Positions 35,798 through 45,683 are shown, numbered from the stretch's first letter. The stretch is DNA of 64,000 nucleotides from Sediminibacterium sp. (GCF_019264485.1 NZ_JAHVAA010000015.1:204650-268649), one strand, 5' to 3'. Notes: generated by a model not told the origin, from the letters alone. Numbers and translations: made by a program.

Positions 35798-37330
35798 TTA
35801 TTTCATCAGCATGATTGCAGCCATTGTTTCTACACCGTTCCACAAATTTTTGATACGGATATTTTCATTCTCTGCATGCTGGTTATTATCATGATTGGCG
35901 ATGGGTACACTAATGGTATTGGCTTTCAGGTATTTTTCAAACTTATACAAAGGCAGACTTCCTCCTAATGAAGGAACGATCACCAATGTTCCGTTTGCAG
36001 TAGTTCTTACCGCTTCTACTACTTCTTTGGCTATGGGCAGATCCATTGGTGTACGCTGTGCATTGTACCCATCATACTTTATCACTTTCGCTATTTTCGG
36101 ATACTGTTTTCTTTCTTCTGCTGTCGGGTCTTTATCTGTTACGTAATATCCCTGTGCCTTTATATGATCTGTTACACGCTGCTGCTGTACTTCATAATCA
36201 TTCCCTTTTACCAGCCGAAGATCAAGTGTTACCATTGCAATTGTGGGAATAACATTAGCAGCCAGTTTTCCGGCATTGGCGCTTTGCATACCATTTATAT
36301 TCAGCGATGGCAACATCAGTGATTCCTGCAGGGAATAACCATCCATTTCAGGTTTGATAAATCCGAGTTCATTTTTCATCTGCTCATCTACTTTCGGCAT
36401 ATTGGCAATAGCTGCTTTTTCTGCAGGTGATAATGGTGTTACATCATCATAAAAACCTTTGATGGTTACTTTACCTTTTTCATCTTTCATCGATGCCAGT
36501 AGTTTGGCCATCATCAATGCAGGATTGGGTACCCAGTTACCGTAATGCCCACTATGTAAGGGTCTTGTGGGGCCATATACAGTTATGTCCATATTGGCAT
36601 CGCCCCTCACACCAAAACAAATAAGTTTGTTTCCCGACTGATGCACAGGTCCATCACTGATGACCCAGATATCTGATTTTAATTCGTTGGGGTATTTTAA
36701 GAGTATTTCCTGTAAGTGTCCGGAGCCGGCTTCCTCCTCACCTTCGAAAAAGAATTTCACATTACAGTTGGGTAACTGACCTGATTTGACAATAGCTTCA
36801 TAAGCCCATAAGATAGACATTACGCCACCCTTATCATCTGATGCTCCTCTGGCAAAAATGCGCCAGTCTTCATTTACAGGACTTCCTGCCGGAGGGAGAG
36901 GAATGATCTTTTCTGCATCCGCAGTTTTCCCGTTAACCAGTACAGGCGTAAATGGTTGAAAACCCTTTGCCCACTTCGTTGGGTCTACGGGTTGCCCGTC
37001 GTAATGCGCATAAAAAATTATTGTCTTAACGGCACCAGGTACTTTTATTTCTCCATATACGGCCGGTGGTGCATCTTTTGTGGCAGGACTGAGTAATTTG
37101 ACATCCTGGATATTGCGTTTCCGCATCATATCCATGATCAATGATGCATTGCGTTGTATGTTGTATGCATCTGATGCTTCATTGGGGATTGCCAACAACT
37201 GAATGAATTCATTCAGCCATTCATGCTCCTTCTCCTGTCTTAGTTTTCTGACTTTTTCAATAGCGGGTGGTTGTGCTAGTATTTGCAATGAATACAGGCA
37301 TAGAGAGAAAAGGAAGCATAGTTTTTTCAT
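35798..37330 (-). CDS. Exported M20-family dipeptidase
   Basis: A 510-residue metallopeptidase with a signal peptide (FLFSLCLYSLQILAQ). Zinc ligands are visible in FYAHYDGQPVD (His and Asp) and RGASDDKGG, with the catalytic FFFEGEEEAGS. The dimerisation lid domain lies in between (about 230-370). Such enzymes cleave dipeptides or N-acyl amino acids; in Bacteroidota they act in the periplasm. Located downstream of map, where other genomes have infA. Confidence 0.9.
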   Translation of the reverse strand: MKKLCFLFSLCLYSLQILAQPPAIEKVRKLRQEKEHEWLNEFIQLLAIPNEASDAYNIQRNASLIMDMMRKRNIQDVKLLSPATKDAPPAVYGEIKVPGAVKTIIFYAHYDGQPVDPTKWAKGFQPFTPVLVNGKTADAEKIIPLPPAGSPVNEDWRIFARGASDDKGGVMSILWAYEAIVKSGQLPNCNVKFFFEGEEEAGSGHLQEILLKYPNELKSDIWVISDGPVHQSGNKLICFGVRGDANMDITVYGPTRPLHSGHYGNWVPNPALMMAKLLASMKDEKGKVTIKGFYDDVTPLSPAEKAAIANMPKVDEQMKNELGFIKPEMDGYSLQESLMLPSLNINGMQSANAGKLAANVIPTIAMVTLDLRLVKGNDYEVQQQRVTDHIKAQGYYVTDKDPTAEERKQYPKIAKVIKYDGYNAQRTPMDLPIAKEVVEAVRTTANGTLVIVPSLGGSLPLYKFEKYLKANTISVPIANHDNNQHAENENIRIKNLWNGVETMAAIMLMK

Positions 37331-37360
37331 ATACAGCAGTTTTATTCAAGACTTGATCGT

Positions 37361-38164
37361 CTAATAATAAGCTGCATTGAGGTTTGGATTTGCCTTTTCA
37401 GCAGCTTCAATAATACTATAGTCAGACAGTATCAATGCCTGACCGCGTTTAATGCAAACATCATGTTCAAAGTGGCAGGATGCTTTCCCGTCCTGTGTAC
37501 GAATAGTCCAGCCGTCGTCTTCAGTGTATACTTCTCTGGTACCCAGGTTAATCATGGGTTCGATGGCGAGTACCAGGTTCTCCTTCATTTTGGGTCCATT
37601 GCCTCTTTTACCATAGTTAGGTACCTGTGGATCTTCATGCAGGCTTCTTCCCAATCCGTGTCCTACCAGCTCTCTTACCACACCATAACCATGTTTCTTT
37701 TCGGCATGTTCTTGTATTGCATAAGAGATATCTCCCACCCTGTTGTTCACGGTTGCTTTTTCAATGCCTTTGTATAATGACTCTTTTGTTACTTTCACCA
37801 ATTGCATTACTTCTGGTGCTACTTCACCCAAAATAAAAGTATATGCATGGTCGCCATGCCATCCGTTGAGGATAACGCCCATATCAATGGTAACAATATC
37901 GCCATCTTTTAAAGCTTCTTCGTTAGGAAAACCATGTACCACCACATCATTCACCGATGCACAAACATTATAGGGATAGCCGCGATAATTATAAAAAGAG
38001 GGTACTGCTTTATGATCTTTTACAAAATCGCCACAAAGCTTATCAATCTGCATAGTCGTCATGCCCGGTTTTAAAACCCTGGCCACTTCTGTCAATGTTT
38101 TACTGACAAGAAGTGCTGCTTCTTTCATCAACGCTATTTCCGCTTCTGTTTTGTAGATGATCAT
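37361..38164 (-). CDS. map: Type I methionine aminopeptidase
   Basis: A 267-residue cytosolic enzyme that removes the initiator Met. The five metal ligands are present in DIGMVILNGWHGDH-like (VTIDMGVILNGWHGDHAYTF), VGHGLGRSLHE, AIEPMIN and CHFEHDVCI. Start 38164 gives the family N-terminus (IIYKTEAEIALMKEAA); an in-frame ATG at 38182 is upstream. It follows secY as in other Bacteroidota, but a terminator-like stem lies between them. Confidence 0.95.
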   Translation of the reverse strand: MIIYKTEAEIALMKEAALLVSKTLTEVARVLKPGMTTMQIDKLCGDFVKDHKAVPSFYNYRGYPYNVCASVNDVVVHGFPNEEALKDGDIVTIDMGVILNGWHGDHAYTFILGEVAPEVMQLVKVTKESLYKGIEKATVNNRVGDISYAIQEHAEKKHGYGVVRELVGHGLGRSLHEDPQVPNYGKRGNGPKMKENLVLAIEPMINLGTREVYTEDDGWTIRTQDGKASCHFEHDVCIKRGQALILSDYSIIEAAEKANPNLNAAYY

Positions 38165-38185
38165 ATTTATTCGTCTCGACATGAT

Positions 38186-38230
38186 AAAAAAAGAAACCTG
38201 CCATCCAGCCTAAGGCGGGACAACAGGTTT
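38186..38230 (-). terminator. Intrinsic terminator between secY and map
   Basis: AAACCTG (38194-38200) pairs with CAGGTTT (38224-38230), with further pairing of GCC/GGC inside. In the minus direction the stem is followed by a run of seven T (38186-38192). map lies beyond it. Confidence 0.75.
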
Positions 38231-38248
38231 GCAAATATCGTATTTTAT

Positions 38249-38286
38249 TTTTTAAGACCATAGTCCATAGACCATGGTCTTAAAAA
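38249..38286 (-). repeat. 13-bp inverted repeat immediately after secY
   Basis: TTTTTAAGACCAT (38249-38261) and its complement (38274-38286) abut the secY stop. The loop AGTCCATAGACC shares the word family of 40544-40583. Confidence 0.75.
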
Positions 38287-39636
38287 CTATATTGTTGTAG
38301 TAGATACAGTTTGTCTGCCCTGTACACGGCCGCTTTTCATCAAACCATCGTACTGACGCATCAGCAGGTAGGTTTCAATTTGCTGCAGTGTATCCAATAC
38401 CACACCCACCATAATCAGCAGTGATGTACCACCGAAGAAAGTGCTGAAGCCTTGTGTAACACCCAAACGCTGTGCAAAGCCGGGCATGATACCTACCAGG
38501 GCCAGGAAAATGGCGCCGGGTAAAGTAATCTTATCCATCACAGATCCGATATAATCAGCAGTGGGCTGACCAGGTTTTACGCCAGGAATGAAACCGTTAT
38601 TACGTTTCAGGTCTTCTGCAATCTGCTTGGGGTTAAAGATCAATGCTGTATACAGGAAGGTAAATCCAATTACCATGATTGAATACACCACCATGTACCA
38701 TGTGTTACTATGGTCATTGAATATTTTAACGATACCCTGAGCAGAATCTAAATTGGTAAATGATACGAGTGTAGGCAGGAACATGATTGCCTGGGCAAAG
38801 ATGATCGGCATTACACCTGCACTGTTTACTTTAATAGGCAGGAACTGACGCGCACCACCAAACTGACGGTTACCTATGATTTGTTTTGCATAGTTTACAG
38901 GTATCTTACGAACACCCTGTACCAGTACAATCAAACCAAGTATTACGGCAATAAGGATAGCAATTTCAATCAGGAAAATCAGTAAACCACCACCTGCTCT
39001 TTCGCCTTTGGCGCTGAACTCCTGAATTAACGATTGTGGTAAACGTGCAAGGATACCTACCATGATGATGATAGATGTACCATTGCCTAACCCTTTATCC
39101 TGAATTTTTTCTCCGAGCCACATTACAAACATGGTACCTGCAGTTAAGGTAATAACTGTAGAGAACCAGAAGAATGGTGCATATGCGGGGATGATTGCTT
39201 CAGCATAACCCGGGCTGTTCAGGTAAGCCACATAGGCACCTGCCTGGAATGCGGTTACAATAACAGTGAGGTAACGGGTCCACTGATTGATTTTTTTACG
39301 GCCGCTGTCTCCTTCTTTCTGTACTTTCTGTAATTGAGGTACCAGGATGGTCATCAATTGCATAAAGATAGATGCGGAGATATAGGGCATGATACCCAGT
39401 GCCAGAATAGATGCCTGAGAAAAAGCTCCACCGGCAAACATATCGAAGATACCGAGCAGGCCGCCATTGCTTTGAGCGGATGCCTGTGCAGCTTCTATTT
39501 TAGCAGGATCGATACCTGGTAAAACAATCTGTGTACCGATACGATAAGTAAGAACCAGTGCAAGTGTTACAATAATCTTGTTACGAAGCTCCTCTATCGT
39601 CCAAATATTCCTTAATGTCTGAACTAATTTTTTCAC
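38287..39636 (-). CDS. secY: Protein translocase subunit SecY
   Basis: A 449-residue ten-helix channel of the Sec translocon. The conserved plug and helix-2 region reads FDMFAGGAFSQASILALGIMPYISASIFMQL, and TFLYTALIFNPKQIAEDLKRNNGFIPG with PG.PT and the C-terminal YLLMRQYDGLM are family hallmarks. It follows rplO as usual, but terminator-like hairpins lie on both sides. Confidence 0.97.
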   Translation of the reverse strand: MKKLVQTLRNIWTIEELRNKIIVTLALVLTYRIGTQIVLPGIDPAKIEAAQASAQSNGGLLGIFDMFAGGAFSQASILALGIMPYISASIFMQLMTILVPQLQKVQKEGDSGRKKINQWTRYLTVIVTAFQAGAYVAYLNSPGYAEAIIPAYAPFFWFSTVITLTAGTMFVMWLGEKIQDKGLGNGTSIIIMVGILARLPQSLIQEFSAKGERAGGGLLIFLIEIAILIAVILGLIVLVQGVRKIPVNYAKQIIGNRQFGGARQFLPIKVNSAGVMPIIFAQAIMFLPTLVSFTNLDSAQGIVKIFNDHSNTWYMVVYSIMVIGFTFLYTALIFNPKQIAEDLKRNNGFIPGVKPGQPTADYIGSVMDKITLPGAIFLALVGIMPGFAQRLGVTQGFSTFFGGTSLLIMVGVVLDTLQQIETYLLMRQYDGLMKSGRVQGRQTVSTTTI

Positions 39637-39671
39637 TTGAATGCAATTGTAAGCGTTAATAGTCTTAAACC

Positions 39672-39696
39672 AAAAAAAGACGCACTTTGTGCGTCT
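39672..39696 (-). terminator. Intrinsic terminator between rplO and secY
   Basis: AGACGCAC (39678-39685) and GTGCGTCT (39689-39696) form a perfect 8-bp GC-rich stem with a 3-base loop, followed in the minus direction by a run of seven T (39672-39678). This is a textbook intrinsic terminator 18 bases after the rplO stop. Confidence 0.85.
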
Positions 39697-39713
39697 GGCA
39701 AGTTACGGTAAAA

Positions 39714-40163
39714 TTACTTGATAATTTCAACGCTACCACCTGCAGTTTCAATAGCAGTTTTTGCTTTTTCACTGATCGCATTCACCTTGAAAGATACATT
39801 TGCTTTCAATTCACCGTTGGCCAATATTTTTACTTTATCGGTACGGCTGATTAAACCATTGATGTAGAGGTTTTCAAGGCTGAATTCAGTGAAACCATAT
39901 TTTTCAACCAGTTGGTCGATCTGACCCAGGTTAAATACTACGAACTCAATACGGTTATTATTCTTAAAGCCACGTTTTGGTACGCGACGCTGAATAGGCA
40001 TCTGACCACCTTCGTGAGCCATTTTACTTTTGTAACCGGCGCGGCTCTGACCACCCTTATTACCTTTTGTAGATGTACCACCCTTACCGGATGCTTCACC
40101 ACGACCTAAACGTTTTTCTTTGTGTGTAGAACCTGCTGCAGGTTGGAGATTGTGTAGTTTCAT
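39714..40163 (-). CDS. rplO: 50S ribosomal protein L15
   Basis: A 149-residue protein with the typical Gly-rich basic start (KRLGRGEASGKGGTSTKGNKG) that threads into 23S rRNA, and the RVPKRGFKNN motif. Part of the spc-type cluster, with rpmD upstream and secY downstream; a terminator follows it. The 180-base gap to rpmD holds AAATTTGG/AATTTGAAAA-type repeats. Confidence 0.97.
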   Translation of the reverse strand: MKLHNLQPAAGSTHKEKRLGRGEASGKGGTSTKGNKGGQSRAGYKSKMAHEGGQMPIQRRVPKRGFKNNNRIEFVVFNLGQIDQLVEKYGFTEFSLENLYINGLISRTDKVKILANGELKANVSFKVNAISEKAKTAIETAGGSVEIIK

Positions 40164-40208
40164 GTTTATCTGATTTTGAACTTTCGGGGAATCACCCCTC
40201 GCGTGTTA

Positions 40209-40343
40209 ATTTGGAAATTTGGAAATGTGCTAATTTGAAAATGAAAGATTCAGAGTAATATAAATGGAAAATGAATCAAATACATGACTCATTTTCTCCG
40301 AAGGAGTCCTGCGGACAAATTTCCAAATCTTCAAATTTTCAAA
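40209..40343. repeat. AT-rich inverted repeat between rpmD and rplO
   Basis: The left part (AATTTGGAAATTTGG, CTAATTTGAAAATG) is complementary to the right part (CAAATTTCC, TTCAAATTTTCAAATT) with mismatches. The loop carries TCTCCGAAGGAGTC, similar to the loop word of the repeat at 45139-45256. Confidence 0.6.
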
Positions 40344-40526
40344 TTAATTAAGCTCCTCTACTTTCACCAGGTGGCTCACTTTATTCACCATACCCAGGAT
40401 CTGAGGAGTAGCTTCTACTTCTTTTGAAGCATGCATTTTCTTCAAACCTAAGGCAATCAGTGTTTGCTTCTGACGCTCTGGTCTGTCGATACCGCTTTTA
40501 ATCTGTGTGATTTTAATTTTTTTCAT
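40344..40526 (-). CDS. rpmD: 50S ribosomal protein L30
   Basis: A 60-residue protein (KIKITQIKSGIDRPERQKQT, LGLKKMHASKEVEATPQILG, MVNKVSHLVKVEE), the standard bacterial L30 length. Lies between rpsE and rplO. Confidence 0.96.
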   Translation of the reverse strand: MKKIKITQIKSGIDRPERQKQTLIALGLKKMHASKEVEATPQILGMVNKVSHLVKVEELN

Positions 40527-40543
40527 AACTACTTTATTGAGTT

Positions 40544-40583
40544 AGTCCATAGTCGATAGACCATGGACCATGGGCTATGGACT
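40544..40583. repeat. Inverted repeat of CCATAG/CCATGG words between rpsE and rpmD
   Basis: AGTCCATAG (40544-40552) pairs with CTATGGACT (40575-40583), with the CCATGG palindrome repeated in the loop. The same words occur after secY at 38262-38273. Confidence 0.7.
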
Positions 40584-40595
40584 ATCTACCAATGA

Positions 40596-41117
40596 TTATC
40601 CATTAAATACTTTACTCAGCTTTACTGTACGGCTTTTTGCCACCTGAATAGGCTCACGCAACAGGCTCAGGGCCTTGATGGTTGCTTTTACCACGTTATG
40701 TGGGTTAGCAGAACCGAGGCTTTTTGCCAGTACGTCTGTTACACCAGCACTTTCCAGTACTGCACGCATGCTACCACCGGCGATCACACCCGCACCATGA
40801 GCGGCTGGTTTGATCAACACTTTAGCAGCACCTTCTTTCGCCCACTGATCGTGAGGAATGGTTCCATGCATTACAGGAACTTTTACCAGGTTTTTCTTGG
40901 CATCTTCGATACCCTTGGTAATGGCTTCCTGAACTTCTTTGGCTTTACCCAGACCTTGTCCAACAACACCACTTTCATTACCCACTACTACCAGTGCTGA
41001 GAAGCTGAAGGTACGACCACCTTTAGTGGTTTTCACCACACGGTTAATGGCAACTACTTTTTCTTTCAGTTCCATGTCGCCACCGGCTTTTACCTTATTT
41101 ACGTTTACTTTAGACAT
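40596..41117 (-). CDS. rpsE: 30S ribosomal protein S5
   Basis: A 173-residue protein with the double-stranded RNA-binding fold ([20 protein letters not shown]) and the fidelity loop and C-terminal domain ([27 protein letters not shown], split over conserved helices). Normal length; 28 bases after rplR. Confidence 0.97.
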   Translation of the reverse strand: MSKVNVNKVKAGGDMELKEKVVAINRVVKTTKGGRTFSFSALVVVGNESGVVGQGLGKAKEVQEAITKGIEDAKKNLVKVPVMHGTIPHDQWAKEGAAKVLIKPAAHGAGVIAGGSMRAVLESAGVTDVLAKSLGSANPHNVVKATIKALSLLREPIQVAKSRTVKLSKVFNG

Positions 41118-41145
41118 TTATCTAACGATTAATTGTGTTAGCAGA

Positions 41146-41496
41146 TTAGAATTGAAGACCACCTTCTCTTGCACCATCAGCTACGGATTTAACGCGGCCA
41201 TGGTAAAGATTACCACCACGATCGAATACAACTGTATTCAATCCAAGTTCAGTGGCTTTGCGTGCGATTGTGGCACCTACCAGTTTCGACTTTTCGATTT
41301 TGGTTACTTTCTGAGCAGCAATATCTTTATCACGAGATGATGCTGATGCCAGTGTAAGACCATTTACGTCATCGATCAGTTGAGCATAGATATCAGCATT
41401 GCTTCTGAATACAGATAAGCGGGGCTTTGTAGCCGTACCTGCCACTTTCTTGCGAATGCGGTACCTGATTTTTTGCCTTTGAATTAATTTACCCAT
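41146..41496 (-). CDS. rplR: 50S ribosomal protein L18
   Basis: A 116-residue 5S rRNA-binding protein ([28 protein letters not shown]; ending [24 protein letters not shown] in two conserved strands). Normal length. The upstream spacer of 93 bases holds TCCATTGACTATG words of the AATGGTC family seen at 53292. Confidence 0.97.
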   Translation of the reverse strand: MGKLIQRQKIRYRIRKKVAGTATKPRLSVFRSNADIYAQLIDDVNGLTLASASSRDKDIAAQKVTKIEKSKLVGATIARKATELGLNTVVFDRGGNLYHGRVKSVADGAREGGLQF

Positions 41497-41589
41497 TGTT
41501 TGCTATTTGTTACTTCCGATTCGGCCGGAAGCTTGTTTTACATTTTATTGAAGTCCATTGACTATGATCCATTGACCATAAACTATTTG

Positions 41590-42144
41590 TTATTTACCGG
41601 CTGCTTTACCTGCTTTTCTTCTGAGGATCTCACCAGCATATTTCACACCTTTACCTTTGTATGGTTCAGGCTTACGTAAGCTTCTCAGTTTAGCTGCTAC
41701 CTGACCAATCAGTTGCTTATCGATACCTTCTAACAGGATCTTGGGGTTCTGACCTTTTTCAGTAACAGTAGCTACTTTCAGTTCTTTTGGAACTTCGAAA
41801 ATGATATTGTGAGAATAACCCAAAGCAAGATCTAACAGGTTACCGGTATTGGCTGCTTTAAAACCCACACCCACCAGTTCCAGTTCTCTTTTAATACCCT
41901 CGGTTACACCTTTTACCATGTTGCTTACCAATGCGCGGTATAAACCATGCATAGCGCGATGACGAATCTGATCTGTAGGACGGGCAAAGATTACTTCGTT
42001 ATCTTTTACAGTAACAATAATATCTCTGTCGATGTTTTCGCTTAATTCACCTTTAGGTCCTTTTACAGTTACCACATTATCCTTGCTTACCGAAATGGTA
42101 ACACCAGCCGGGATAACTACGGGTTGCTTTCCAATACGTGACAT
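41590..42144 (-). CDS. rplF: 50S ribosomal protein L6
   Basis: A 184-residue two-domain protein (MSRIGKQPVVIPAGV start; GVGFKAANTGNLLDLALGYSH; C-terminal RKPEPYKGKGVKYAGEILRRK motif for 23S rRNA binding). Normal length and position between rpsH and rplR. Confidence 0.97.
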   Translation of the reverse strand: MSRIGKQPVVIPAGVTISVSKDNVVTVKGPKGELSENIDRDIIVTVKDNEVIFARPTDQIRHRAMHGLYRALVSNMVKGVTEGIKRELELVGVGFKAANTGNLLDLALGYSHNIIFEVPKELKVATVTEKGQNPKILLEGIDKQLIGQVAAKLRSLRKPEPYKGKGVKYAGEILRRKAGKAAGK

Positions 42145-42237
42145 AGTCGTTTAAATTTTATTGTTCAACTAAAATCCTGACCGTGTTCAGCTCCGACTAA
42201 AAAGCTTAATTGTCAGACAGGACAATTTCAAATTCAA

Positions 42238-42636
42238 TTAAGAAATGTAGCAAAGAACCTCTCCACCTACATTCTGTGCTTTTGCCTGCTTATCTGTTAA
42301 TACACCTTTAGATGTACTGAGGATAGCCACACCCAGACCATTGATTACTCTTTTGATCTCGGCAGGTTTAGCATATTGACGCAGACCCGGACGGCTTACT
42401 CTTTCCAGAGAGCGGATCGCAGGTTGTTTGGTGGATGGATCGTATTTCAGCGCGATCTTGATAAGACCTTGCTTATTATCATCTTCAAATTTGTATTTCA
42501 GGATATAACCCTGTTCGTACAGGATCTCTGTCATACGTTTTTTCAGATTAGAAGCAGGAATTTCTACCAGTCTGTGACCAGCCATCTGTGCATTACGAAT
42601 CCTGGTTAAGAAGTCTGCTATTGGATCAGTTACCAT
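42238..42636 (-). CDS. rpsH: 30S ribosomal protein S8
   Basis: A 132-residue protein (DPIADFLTRIRNAQMAGH start; RVSRPGLRQYAKPAEI; LGVAILSTSKGVLTDKQA with the conserved STSKG). In many bacteria S8 represses the spc operon by binding its mRNA; whether that holds here is not visible. Confidence 0.97.
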   Translation of the reverse strand: MVTDPIADFLTRIRNAQMAGHRLVEIPASNLKKRMTEILYEQGYILKYKFEDDNKQGLIKIALKYDPSTKQPAIRSLERVSRPGLRQYAKPAEIKRVINGLGVAILSTSKGVLTDKQAKAQNVGGEVLCYIS

Positions 42637-42704
42637 TTTTATTAGAATTATTCGTGTTCAAAATTTTGTACCAATTTCCCGATCTTGATCGGGACAGGGT
42701 AGTA

Positions 42705-42974
42705 TTACCAGCTTGCTTTTTTTACACCTGGTATTTTACCATTCAGGGCCATATCGCGGAAGATTACCCTTGAGAGACCGAAGTATCTCATATAACCTTT
42801 CGGACGTCCTGTAAGCTGACAACGGTTCTTTAGACGAACAGGTGAAGCATTTTTTGGCAGTTTATCCAATCCTGCATAGTCACCTGCTGCTTTTAAAGCG
42901 GCACGTTTTTCTGCATACTGGGCTACCATTGCCTCGCGCTTTCTTTGTCTGGCTTTTACTGATTCTTTTGCCAT
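42705..42974 (-). CDS. rpsN: 30S ribosomal protein S14
   Basis: An 89-residue S14 of the long, zinc-free type: the usual CxxC pairs are absent, while [19 protein letters not shown] and the end [11 protein letters not shown] are conserved. Lies between rplE and rpsH; the downstream spacer has a perfect CCCGATC/GATCGGG stem at about 42678-42693. Confidence 0.96.
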   Translation of the reverse strand: MAKESVKARQRKREAMVAQYAEKRAALKAAGDYAGLDKLPKNASPVRLKNRCQLTGRPKGYMRYFGLSRVIFRDMALNGKIPGVKKASW

Positions 42975-43042
42975 TTTTTTATGTTTAGATTTGAGTAGGT
43001 TCCGGATTTGCTTTTTACAAACCGGCTGCTACCAGTTACTTT

Positions 43043-43618
43043 TTAATTATTGTCTTTTTTTGCTCCTTTGAATGGCATACCCAGTTCTTTCAGTAACTCA
43101 TATGCTTCTTCATTTGTTTGGGCAGTGGTTACGAAAGTGATATCCATACCGGTAATTTTATTTACTTTATCGATATCGATTTCAGGGAAGATGATTTGCT
43201 CGGTAACACCTAATGTGTAGTTACCACGACCATCGAACGCTTTATCGCTGATACCTTTAAAGTCACGCACACGTGGCAGCGCAACAGATACCAGACGGTC
43301 CAGGAATTCATACATTTTCTCACCTCTCAGTGTAACGCGTGCGCCGATGGGCATACCTTTACGCAGTTTAAAGTTAGAAATGTCTTTCTTAGACATGGTA
43401 GGAACTGCTTTCTGACCAGTGATCATGTTCAGCTCATCTACTGCGATATCAACCAGTTTTTTATCTGTAACCGCACCATTAACGCCACGGTTAATACAGA
43501 TTTTTTCCAGTTTAGGAGCCTGCATTACAGTTTTGTAAGCAAACTTTTTCATTAAAGCAGGTACAACTTCTTTGCTGTACTTATCTGCTAATCTCGGAGT
43601 GTATTTTGTAGTACTCAT
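43043..43618 (-). CDS. rplE: 50S ribosomal protein L5
   Basis: A 191-residue 5S rRNA-binding protein ([74 protein letters not shown]). Its ATG overlaps the stop of rplX by one base (TAATG), implying coupling. Confidence 0.97.
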   Translation of the reverse strand: MSTTKYTPRLADKYSKEVVPALMKKFAYKTVMQAPKLEKICINRGVNGAVTDKKLVDIAVDELNMITGQKAVPTMSKKDISNFKLRKGMPIGARVTLRGEKMYEFLDRLVSVALPRVRDFKGISDKAFDGRGNYTLGVTEQIIFPEIDIDKVNKITGMDITFVTTAQTNEEAYELLKELGMPFKGAKKDNN

Positions 43619-43956
43619 TACTTGATTACCTCCCCTGATTTTTTAGATATACGAACTAATTTTCCATTCTCGCGGGTACGTTTTGCCTTTGTAGGCGCAC
43701 TTGTTTTAGCATCCCATAACATTACATTGCTGATGTTGATCGGAGCTTCTACTTTTACAATACCACCCTTTGTATTCTGTGCAGAAGGTTTGGTATGTTT
43801 GGTAACGATATTCACGCCTTCTACCACCACACGGCCTTTATCCACAATAACTTCCAACACCTTGCGGGGCTTTTTCAAGTCCTTATCATCACCGGTGATC
43901 ACCACTACGGTATCTCCTTTTTTGATGTTGAATTTGGGTTTAAATCTTGTACTCAT
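43618..43956 (-). CDS. rplX: 50S ribosomal protein L24
   Basis: A 112-residue protein with a KOW motif ([19 protein letters not shown]) and [21 protein letters not shown]. It initiates 50S assembly by binding the 5' end of 23S rRNA. Overlaps rplE by one base. Confidence 0.96.
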   Translation of the reverse strand: MSTRFKPKFNIKKGDTVVVITGDDKDLKKPRKVLEVIVDKGRVVVEGVNIVTKHTKPSAQNTKGGIVKVEAPINISNVMLWDAKTSAPTKAKRTRENGKLVRISKKSGEVIK

Positions 43957-43969
43957 CTTTTTTGAGCTT

Positions 43970-44043
43970 TTAGCTTTTAGCGGTTAGCAATTGCCAACCA
44001 AAATTATTATGTCGATCGCCAGTAGCTAACAGCTAATAGCTAA
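43970..44043. repeat. Imperfect 24-bp inverted repeat of TTAGC words between rplN and rplX
   Basis: Arms 43970-43993 and 44020-44043 pair at 20 of 24 positions by eye. Units are TTAGCTTTTAGCGGTTAGC on one side and AGCTAACAGCTAATAGC on the other. Confidence 0.7.
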
Positions 44044-44057
44044 CGGCTTGTTTATTA

Positions 44058-44426
44058 TTAAAGAACTTCCGGAGCCAGTGAAATAATCTTCATGTATCCT
44101 TTATCACGTAACTCTCTCGCTACTGGTCCGAAAATACGTGTACCACGTGGCTCATCTGAGTTATTCAGTAATACCACCGCATTGTCATCGAAACGGATAT
44201 ATGAACCATCCTTACGACGTAATTTATTTTTGGTACGAACGATAACTGCTTTTGATACAGTACCTTTTTTGATACCACCGGCAGGGATCGCATCTTTTAC
44301 AGTTACTACAATCTTATCACCAATCTTGGCGTAATCCTGTCCACTGTTACCCAGTACTTTGATACAAAGTACTTCCTTGGCACCACTGTTATCAGCTACA
44401 TTCAATCTACTTTCTTGCTGAATCAT
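44058..44426 (-). CDS. rplN: 50S ribosomal protein L14
   Basis: A 122-residue protein ([19 protein letters not shown] start; [35 protein letters not shown]). Standard length; 101 bases before rplX and 126 bases after rpsQ. Confidence 0.97.
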   Translation of the reverse strand: MIQQESRLNVADNSGAKEVLCIKVLGNSGQDYAKIGDKIVVTVKDAIPAGGIKKGTVSKAVIVRTKNKLRRKDGSYIRFDDNAVVLLNNSDEPRGTRIFGPVARELRDKGYMKIISLAPEVL

Positions 44427-44552
44427 TGTTTTTGCTTTTAGCTTTCAGTTTCGGTTTAACCCTATGCTGAACTTTTATCAATTTTATCAGAGGCTACAGC
44501 TCAAATTCTTGCAGCTTGCAGCTTGAAGCTTGTGGCTTTAGCCACTGCTATT

Positions 44553-44813
44553 TTATTTTGCTTTCTCAACTACTTCAACCAGTCTCCAACGCTTTGTTTT
44601 GCTCAGCGGACGGGTTTCCATAATTTTTACTACGTCGCCAACACCACACTCGCTTTTTTCGTCGTGTGCATGGAACTTAGTGGTTTTCTTTACGAACTTT
44701 CCGTAGATAGGGTGTTTTACTTTTCTTTCCACCGCAACAGTAATGGTCTTATCCATTTTATCGCTGGTTACAACCCCGATCCTTGTTTTGCGTAAATTTC
44801 TTACTTCAGCCAT
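44553..44813 (-). CDS. rpsQ: 30S ribosomal protein S17
   Basis: An 86-residue OB-fold protein ([59 protein letters not shown]). Normal. The spacers on both sides have GCAGCTTGCAGCTTG/GCTCGCAGCTCGCAGC words and short perfect palindromes (for example ATCAGCC/GGCTGAT at 44843-44859). Confidence 0.97.
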   Translation of the reverse strand: MAEVRNLRKTRIGVVTSDKMDKTITVAVERKVKHPIYGKFVKKTTKFHAHDEKSECGVGDVVKIMETRPLSKTKRWRLVEVVEKAK

Positions 44814-44918
44814 TGTTATTTTTTTTTTAGCTATGAGCTCTGATCAGCCCAAGGCTGATTCGAGCATTTTGATTTTGTACAAGCCCGCAGCTCGTGGCTC
44901 GCAGCTCGCAGCTGTTTT

Positions 44919-45131
44919 TTATATGCCTAATTCTTTTTTCTTCAGTTCTGTCTTCAGACGTGCAATATCTCTACGCAAACCACGAACAGTCATCGGGTTT
45001 TCGAGTGGAGAAATTGCATGTGCAAATTCCAGCTTCTTCAGACGGAGCTGATCTTCCTGGATCCTTGCTTTCAGGTCTGTAACATTCATATCTTTCAGAC
45101 CTTTATTGAATTCAACTTTTTTGTGTGCCAT
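44919..45131 (-). CDS. rpmC: 50S ribosomal protein L29
   Basis: A 70-residue two-helix protein near the polypeptide exit (LKDMNVTDLKARIQEDQLRL; ISPLENPMTVRGLRRDIARL). Start 45131 (MAHKKVEF) is preferred over an ATG three codons upstream. Lies between rplP and rpsQ. Confidence 0.94.
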   Translation of the reverse strand: MAHKKVEFNKGLKDMNVTDLKARIQEDQLRLKKLEFAHAISPLENPMTVRGLRRDIARLKTELKKKELGI

Positions 45132-45138
45132 TTTGGTC

Positions 45139-45256
45139 AATTTGAAAATTTGAAAATTTGAAAATTTAGAAATTACTTTCTCTGCTTGGGCAACCTGAAA
45201 ACATTTTCTCCAAAAGAGTCTTTAGAGACAAATTTTCAAATTACCTGATTTTCAAA
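45139..45256. repeat. AATTTGAAAATTTG inverted repeat between rplP and rpmC
   Basis: The 14-base arm at 45139-45152 is perfectly complementary to 45229-45242; additional 8-bp units GAAAATTT extend both sides. The loop contains TCTCC-aaaa-GAGTC. Confidence 0.8.
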
Positions 45257-45676
45257 TTAAGCTTGCAAGTCTCTCCTTACAATGAATTTGGTTTTAATTG
45301 GCAGTTTCTGAGCAGCCAGTTCCATAGCTTCCTGAGCAACCTGCTGTGATACACCGTCGCATTCGAAAATGATGCGTCCTGGTTCTACAACAGCAGCCCA
45401 GAATTCAGGGTTACCTTTACCTTTACCCATTCTCACTTCAAGTGGCTTACGGGTAATGATTTTATCAGGAAATACGCGGATCCACACATTACCTTCACGT
45501 TTCATGGCACGGGTCATAGCCTGACGTGCAGATTCGATCTGGCGGTTGGTTAACCAAATAGGCTCCAACGCTTTGAGTGCGAATGAACCAAATGATATGG
45601 AAGTACCACGCTTAGCCACTTCACGAATGCGGCCTTTCTGCTGTTTCCTGTGTTTACTTCTTTTAGGCTGTAACAT
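45257..45676 (-). CDS. rplP: 50S ribosomal protein L16
   Basis: A 139-residue protein ([18 protein letters not shown] start; [59 protein letters not shown]). Normal length; between rpsC and rpmC with repeat-filled spacers on both sides. Confidence 0.97.
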   Translation of the reverse strand: MLQPKRSKHRKQQKGRIREVAKRGTSISFGSFALKALEPIWLTNRQIESARQAMTRAMKREGNVWIRVFPDKIITRKPLEVRMGKGKGNPEFWAAVVEPGRIIFECDGVSQQVAQEAMELAAQKLPIKTKFIVRRDLQA

Positions 45677-45683
45677 TTATTAC

